In this document: one piece after another, positions 7,674 through 10,945 of the stretch
Layout of the letters: each line of letters opens with the position of its first letter
Numbering within the stretch: position 1 is the first letter of the stretch
DNA from: Thiobacillus sp.
Lineage (GTDB): Bacteria > Pseudomonadota > Gammaproteobacteria > Burkholderiales > Thiobacillaceae
NCBI GenBank assembly: GCA_020216925.1
Contig: JAIWOL010000135.1
Coordinates: 1 to 10,945, forward strand
DNA: 10,945 nucleotides
Direction of reading: 5' to 3'
Translations under genes and position numbers: made by a program
The notes under the pieces: model-generated
The model's database searches: none
What the model saw: only the letters and a program-made list of their open reading frames with translations
What the model was told of the DNA's origin: nothing

Positions 7674-8150
7674 CTAGAGCGCACGACTTTTTGCAGCTTT
7701 TGGCTCACTGCCGTATGTCCCGGCGTGGTCAAACGGCAGCCAGTCCGACACGCGATCCAGTTTCACGCGGCCCCTGATGCGGTAAGGCACGCCCTCCTTC
7801 AGCACGTCGGCGGGCAGGGTGCGAATCTGGCGGATCAGGTTTTTTGACTGCATGATGGCGTCGACGCGCAGCACGCTCATGGACGCCGCCGGCACCAGCG
7901 TCGACACCCGCGACAGACCGGTCGCAAAAGGCCGTCCGTTCACCTCCAGCTCGAAATCGAGCGCCTCGATCCTGAGATCGAAATCGTTCGGGTTCGCCAC
8001 GCGCAGGCCCAGGTCGAGCTTCTGCTCCAGAAGCCCCAGGCTTTTGATCTCGACATCGGCCACGCTGACGCGCGGGGCCTGCGCGTTGAAAGGCAGGCCA
8101 GAACACGCCGACAGCGCGCCGGCCAGCATAACGACAAGAAGACGTTTCAT
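7674..8150 (-). CDS. LEA14/WHy-domain lipoprotein
   Basis: This is a 158-residue predicted lipoprotein. The signal peptide ends in lipobox LSAC with C16 as the lipidated cysteine. The body matches the LEA-type-2/WHy (water stress and hypersensitive response) beta-sandwich domain: a strand pair, then VANPNDFDLRIEALDFELEVNG with the diagnostic NPN at 53-55. WHy-domain lipoproteins are common in proteobacteria and their molecular role is largely unknown, with links to envelope or desiccation stress in some species. The frame is open further upstream, but ATG 8150 is chosen because the signal peptide starts there and only 4 bases separate it from the stop of the fructosamine-kinase gene. The two genes probably form an operon. 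The residue after C16 is serine, which would favour outer-membrane sorting under the E. coli rule. Confidence 0.85.
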   Translation of the reverse strand: MKRLLVVMLAGALSACSGLPFNAQAPRVSVADVEIKSLGLLEQKLDLGLRVANPNDFDLRIEALDFELEVNGRPFATGLSRVSTLVPAASMSVLRVDAIMQSKNLIRQIRTLPADVLKEGVPYRIRGRVKLDRVSDWLPFDHAGTYGSEPKAAKSRAL

Positions 8151-8154
8151 GATT

Positions 8155-9030
8155 TCAGCGTATCTCTGCCAGCAGCGCCTGCGCCATGTTCGCAGCCTGT
8201 GCCGCGTAGCCGCCGCCAAACAGATTGGCGTGATTGAGGACGTGGTAGAGATTGTAGAGCTTCTTGCGCGTCGCGTAGCCGGGTTCCAGCGGCCAGGCCG
8301 CCCGGTAGGCCGCATGGAAGTCGGCCGCGAATCCGCCGAACAGTTCGGTCATGGCCAGATCGCATTCCCGGTCGCCGCAGTAGACTGCCGGATCGAACAG
8401 CACCGGGCTGCCATCGGCGAGATACGCATGATTGCCGCCCCACAGATCGCCATGCAGCAGCGACGGGATGGGCGCGTGACCGGTAAAAAATGCAGGCAGG
8501 TCCGCCATCAGGCGTTCGCCGTCGCGCAGCAGAGCGCCGGGCAATCCGTTTTGCGCCGCCAGCCGCAGCTGGACGCCCAGCCGCCGGCTGCGCCAGAAAT
8601 CCATCCAATCGTCCGCCGGCGCGTTGAACTGCTGCGTCCGACCGATGAAGTTGTTGTGCTGCCAGCCCCATGCCGCCTGCGGCGCGCGATGCATCCGGGC
8701 CAGCGCCTCGCCGAGCGCGGCAGCGTCGCCCGCACCCCGTAAATCGAGCGCTTCGAGCACCAGAAACGCCTCGTCCGCCGTTTCGCCGCAAGCCACCACG
8801 CCCGGCACGCGCAGGTGCGCGCCCAGTGCCGCGAGCCCAGCCGCTTCGGTTTCGAACATCGCCCGCCTGGCCGCAGGCTGGCGTTTGACGAAATAGCGCC
8901 GCTCGCCGTCATCGATCACCTGTGCGTCGCTGCTGTCGCCGCCAGGCGCGCAACGGACGCGCGGCAGCCCGAACGGGCGGCCCGTCGCCTCGAAAATTGC
9001 GGCTTGCAGCGCGGCGATAAACGCAGTCAT
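8155..9030 (-). CDS. Fructosamine kinase family protein (FN3K-like, YniA type)
   Basis: This 291-residue cytoplasmic kinase of the fructosamine/ketosamine-3-kinase family (protein-kinase-like fold) phosphorylates sugar adducts on amines so that they fall off, repairing glycated proteins or small molecules. Visible features are a glycine-containing loop PGGDSSDA (29-36) and the ATP-anchoring lysine K49 in YFVKRQ. The catalytic loop is HGDLWGGN (193-200) with D195. The metal-binding segment is FDPAVYCGDRECDLAM, starting F212-D213. A late NLYHVLNHANLFGGGY also parallels E. coli YniA (286 residues). The start at ATG 9030 aligns with the family N-terminus, although I see no strong ribosome site. 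An intrinsic terminator just upstream separates it from the DUF971 gene, so it may have its own weak promoter or depend on readthrough. Confidence 0.92.
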   Translation of the reverse strand: MTAFIAALQAAIFEATGRPFGLPRVRCAPGGDSSDAQVIDDGERRYFVKRQPAARRAMFETEAAGLAALGAHLRVPGVVACGETADEAFLVLEALDLRGAGDAAALGEALARMHRAPQAAWGWQHNNFIGRTQQFNAPADDWMDFWRSRRLGVQLRLAAQNGLPGALLRDGERLMADLPAFFTGHAPIPSLLHGDLWGGNHAYLADGSPVLFDPAVYCGDRECDLAMTELFGGFAADFHAAYRAAWPLEPGYATRKKLYNLYHVLNHANLFGGGYAAQAANMAQALLAEIR

Positions 9031-9044
9031 GGCACGAGGTCATG

Positions 9045-9067
9045 AAAAACGCGCCATCGGGCGCGTT
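9045..9067 (-). terminator. Intrinsic terminator of the DUF971 gene
   Basis: A perfect 8-bp stem, AACGCGCC (9048-9055) with GGCGCGTT (9060-9067), has a 4-base loop. Read on the minus strand it ends in a run of five T (complement of A at 9045-9049), two of which are in the stem. It begins 12 bases past the DUF971 stop and ends 14 bases before the fructosamine-kinase start. Confidence 0.75.
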
Positions 9068-9079
9068 CGTGCACAGGCC

Positions 9080-9493
9080 CTACTTGCTGCCGCCGGGCGG
9101 CTGGATGACCTTGCGCTGGAACAGTTCGGCAATGCCGGGGTCCCGGCTGGCGCCCGCCTCGTCCATGCGCTTGAGGTAGTCGGCCCACAGCGCATCGTGG
9201 TTCACCCCCAGGCTGTAGAGGTATTCCCAGGAATAAATGCCGGTGTCGTGGCCGTCGGAAAAGAAGAAATTGATGCCGTAAAGCCCCACCGGCTCGGCGG
9301 CGTTGATGATCACACCCTTCTTGCCGGTTTGCAGCACTTCCTGACCGGGGCCGTGTCCGCGCACCTCGGCGGACGGCGAATACACGCGCAGGAATTCGAA
9401 CGGCAATTCGAAACGCGCACCGTCGGTAAAGGCGATTTCCAGCTTCTTCGAAGCCTGATGCAGTTTGATGTCGGTAGGGGTGGGAATGGCCAT
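9080..9493 (-). CDS. DUF971 (gamma-butyrobetaine hydroxylase N-terminal-like) protein
   Basis: This is a 137-residue cytoplasmic protein that is one DUF971 domain from end to end. The start MAIPTPTDIKLHQ, the middle VYSPSAEVRGHGPGQEVLQTGKK and the segment FSDGHDTGIYSWEYLY are family hallmarks as I recall them from betaproteobacterial homologues. DUF971 is related to the N-terminal domain of gamma-butyrobetaine hydroxylase and is sometimes fused to Mrp/ApbC-type Fe-S carriers. The stand-alone function is unknown. This copy has no cysteine at all, so the three-Cys zinc site of the hydroxylase domain is absent. The start ATG 9493 is chosen over the upstream in-frame extension to 9568 because the family begins there and the extension runs through a terminator hairpin. 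It lies 78 bases downstream of tRNA-Arg on the same strand. Confidence 0.92.
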   Translation of the reverse strand: MAIPTPTDIKLHQASKKLEIAFTDGARFELPFEFLRVYSPSAEVRGHGPGQEVLQTGKKGVIINAAEPVGLYGINFFFSDGHDTGIYSWEYLYSLGVNHDALWADYLKRMDEAGASRDPGIAELFQRKVIQPPGGSK

Positions 9494-9506
9494 GATGAAC
9501 ACTCGC

Positions 9507-9555
9507 AAAATCCGCCTGCCAAGGCCGCCCGGTGACCAGCGGCGGCTTCGCAGGC
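9507..9555 (-). terminator. Two-part hairpin terminator after tRNA-Arg
   Basis: Nested stems GCCTGC/GCAGGC (9514-9519 with 9550-9555) and GCCGCC/GGCGGC (9524-9529 with 9541-9546) are separated by a small internal loop and close an 11-base loop. On the minus strand the structure is followed, two bases after the stem, by ATTTT (four T, complement of 9507-9510). It starts 17 bases beyond the tRNA 3' end, as expected for tRNA termination. It also lies directly before the DUF971 start codon. Confidence 0.65.
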
Positions 9556-9571
9556 AAGACTGGAACAAAAC

Positions 9572-9648
9572 TGGCGCGCCCGGCGCGATTCGAACGCACG
9601 ACCCCTGCCTTCGGAGGGCAGTACTCTATCCAGCTGAGCTACGGGCGC
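9572..9648 (-). tRNA. tRNA-Arg (anticodon CCG)
   Basis: The 77-base minus-strand gene folds as a full cloverleaf. The acceptor stem is GCGCCCG with CGGGCGC, and the D stem is GCTC with GAGT. The anticodon stem CTGCC/GGCAG carries loop CTCCGAA, which gives anticodon CCG at 9614-9612. The T arm GTGCG-TTCGAAT-CGCGC contains the conserved TTCGA. The discriminator base is G73 and CCA is encoded (9574-9572). It decodes the arginine codon CGG. A promoter lies just upstream and a hairpin terminator just downstream, so it is probably a single-gene unit. No duplicated 3' end or integrase is seen, so there is no sign of integration here. Confidence 0.96.
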
Positions 9649-9660
9649 GGGAAGCCGCGA

Positions 9661-9689
9661 AGCATAGCGGGTTTGCCCGGCGGCGTCCA
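9661..9689 (-). promoter_or_regulatory. Promoter of tRNA-Arg
   Basis: On the minus strand, -35 TGGACG (9689-9684) and -10 TATGCT (9666-9661) each match 4 of 6 consensus bases and are 17 bases apart. Transcription would start near 9654, about 6 bases before the mature tRNA. The GC-rich stretch after the -10 is typical of stringently controlled stable-RNA promoters (inference). Confidence 0.55.
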
Positions 9690-9698
9690 TCCGCGCCC

Positions 9699-9727
9699 TT
9701 TCGCGCGAAGGCGGGTTTACTTATAAT
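9699..9727 (+). promoter_or_regulatory. Promoter of the membrane cytochrome c gene
   Basis: A perfect TATAAT at 9722-9727 has a weak -35-like TTTCGC at 9699-9704 with 17-base spacing. Initiation near 9734 gives a leader of about 29 bases with ribosome site AAGGA at 9751-9755 before ATG 9763. An imperfect palindrome overlaps the -35 box and the spacer. Confidence 0.6.
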
Positions 9728-9762
9728 CGCGGCTTTTGTGGTGCTCCACCAAGGATAAGCTC

Positions 9763-10560
9763 ATGGCCGATTCGCACGCCAAGATGACCCAGGCAACCCC
9801 CAGGGAAATCATCGTTTCCGTACTAGCCGGACTGTTCGCGCCGTTGCTCGCGATCTTCCTCATCGTCCAGCTCGTGCTCGGTATTCAGGACAATCACAAG
9901 CCGGACGCCACCGACGAAGCGGCGCAACAGGCCACGGTCGACCGCATCAAACCCTTTGCCACGCTGGTGGCGCTGGACGCCAACGCGCCCAAGGTCGAAA
10001 AATCCGGACAGGAGGTTTATGACGCAGTATGCACTTCCTGCCATGCCGCCGGCGCGCTGGGTGCGCCCAAGTTCGACAACAAGGGCGACTGGGCCGCGCG
10101 CATCGGCAAGGGCTACGACACGCTGGTGAAACACGCCATCGAAGGTTTCAACCAGATGCCGGCGCGCGGTGGCGACGGCGACCTGTCCGACGTGGAAGTG
10201 GCGCGCGCGGTGGCCTACATGGCCAACTCCGCCGGCGCCAGCTTCAAGGCGCCCGAACCGAGCGCGGCCGTGGCCGCCGCCGGCACAGCCGCAGGCGGTG
10301 CAACAGGCAACCCTGCCAAAGGCAAGGCTGTTTACGAGGCTCACTGCGCAGCCTGCCATGCGGCAGGCGTGGCCGGCGCGCCCAAATTCGGCGACAAGGC
10401 CGCCTGGGAAAAGCGCATCAGCCAGGGTTATGCCACCCTGCTCGAACACGCCACCAAAGGCATCGGCGCCATGCCGGCCAAAGGAGGCGCGGACATTTCC
10501 GATGCAGAACTGGCCGATGCCGTGGCCTATCTTTACGACAGCAACGGCGGCAAGCTCTGA
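9763..10560 (+). CDS. Membrane-anchored diheme cytochrome c (cytochrome c5 family)
   Basis: This 265-residue protein is held in the inner membrane by one uncleaved helix (about residues 14-39) with two c-type heme domains in the periplasm. Domain 1 has CTSCH (90-94) and probable distal ligand M132 in NQMPARGG. Domain 2 has CAACH (195-199) and M237 in GAMPAKGG. The domains are internal duplicates (HAAGALGAPKF against HAAGVAGAPKF) joined by an Ala/Gly/Pro-rich linker at about 160-185. Cytochrome c5-type proteins carry electrons between quinol-oxidising complexes and terminal oxidases or denitrification enzymes. The partner here is not shown. The start is ATG 9763 with AAGGA 7 bases upstream. 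An in-frame TTG at 9736 exists but lies beside the predicted transcription start. The gene has its own promoter, back-to-back with tRNA-Arg. Confidence 0.93.
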   Translation: MADSHAKMTQATPREIIVSVLAGLFAPLLAIFLIVQLVLGIQDNHKPDATDEAAQQATVDRIKPFATLVALDANAPKVEKSGQEVYDAVCTSCHAAGALGAPKFDNKGDWAARIGKGYDTLVKHAIEGFNQMPARGGDGDLSDVEVARAVAYMANSAGASFKAPEPSAAVAAAGTAAGGATGNPAKGKAVYEAHCAACHAAGVAGAPKFGDKAAWEKRISQGYATLLEHATKGIGAMPAKGGADISDAELADAVAYLYDSNGGKL

Positions 10561-10563
10561 ATC

Positions 10564-10596
10564 GATTATGCGGTGCGCGCAACGCAACGCATAATC
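10564..10596. repeat. Inverted repeat after the cytochrome gene (possible REP-like element or terminator)
   Basis: GATTATGCG (10564-10572) and CGCATAATC (10588-10596) form a perfect 9-bp inverted repeat around a 15-base GC-rich loop that contains TGCGCGCA. It begins 3 bases after the stop codon. No T-run follows, so a dispersed palindromic repeat or mRNA-stabilising hairpin is as likely as a terminator. Confidence 0.5.
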
Positions 10597-10604
10597 AAGA
10601 CCTT

Positions 10605-10623
10605 GCAGGGCGGTTTGCCCTGC
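10605..10623. terminator. Second hairpin after the cytochrome gene
   Basis: GCAGGGC (10605-10611) pairs perfectly with GCCCTGC (10617-10623) around a 5-base loop GGTTT. A longer-range pairing CCTTGC/GCAAGG (10601-10606 with 10631-10636) is an alternative. No T-run follows, so termination efficiency is uncertain. Confidence 0.45.
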
Positions 10624-10682
10624 CCGCACGGCAAGGGACGCCGTTGCGGTGGACACACGACAACAACACGCGGAACGCTGCT

Positions 10683-10945
<263 letters not shown>

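Noticed and set aside
8151..8315. Upstream extension of the WHy lipoprotein frame to 8315
   Set aside because: It overlaps the end of the fructosamine-kinase gene in another frame and would bury the lipoprotein signal peptide.
7819..8742. A 307-codon plus-strand open frame over the lipoprotein and fructosamine-kinase genes
   Set aside because: The minus-strand genes show family motifs (NPN, HGDLWGGN). This frame shows none.
9572..9648. tRNA-Arg as an integration site for a mobile element
   Set aside because: There is no integrase, no repeated tRNA 3' end and no foreign-looking base composition on either side; ordinary housekeeping genes flank it.
9027..9758. Open frames running through the tRNA gene on both strands
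   Set aside because: The cloverleaf is complete with encoded CCA. These frames are incidental.

Overview
The window is GC-rich, densely packed bacterial DNA with short intergenic gaps, frequent 4-base stop/start overlaps and non-ATG starts. The classical ArgA, the YbiT-type ABC-F protein, the DUF971 protein beginning MAIPTPT and the membrane-anchored two-domain cytochrome c5 together suggest a respiring Betaproteobacterium. That placement is an inference from protein resemblance, and I cannot name a genus. No mobile element, CRISPR array, integrase or phage gene is visible, and no gene-free stretch exceeds 300 bases.

Bases 1-4767, plus strand. The 3' end of argA (N-acetylglutamate synthase) is followed after 14 bases by two tandem, paralogous periplasmic binding proteins of the PhnD-like family. 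They overlap each other by 11 bases. The second overlaps by 4 bases a 930-residue membrane protein with TM-periplasmic-TM-HAMP-PAS-PAS-GGDEF-EAL architecture. No ABC permease or ATPase accompanies the binding proteins. The best reading is a sensory unit in which periplasmic ligand binding controls cyclic-di-GMP synthesis and breakdown. This is the most interesting locus in the window.

Bases 4768-7670, plus strand. A hairpin and an extended -10 promoter precede ybiT (ABC-F ATPase). YbiT is followed with ATGA overlap by a ketopantoate-reductase-like Rossmann protein, and 2 bases later by a small exported protein with two CXXCH heme motifs. The three are probably one transcript, although their functions are not obviously related.

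Bases 7674-9648, minus strand. In transcription order these are tRNA-Arg(CCG), a hairpin terminator, a DUF971 protein, a second intrinsic terminator, a fructosamine-kinase family protein and a LEA/WHy-domain lipoprotein. The last gene ends convergently, 3 bases from the small cytochrome gene.

Bases 9649-10945. Back-to-back promoters drive the tRNA leftward and a membrane-anchored diheme cytochrome c rightward. The cytochrome gene is followed by two inverted repeats and then by the start of a proline/alanine-rich lipoprotein that carries a hexanucleotide repeat and runs off the window end.
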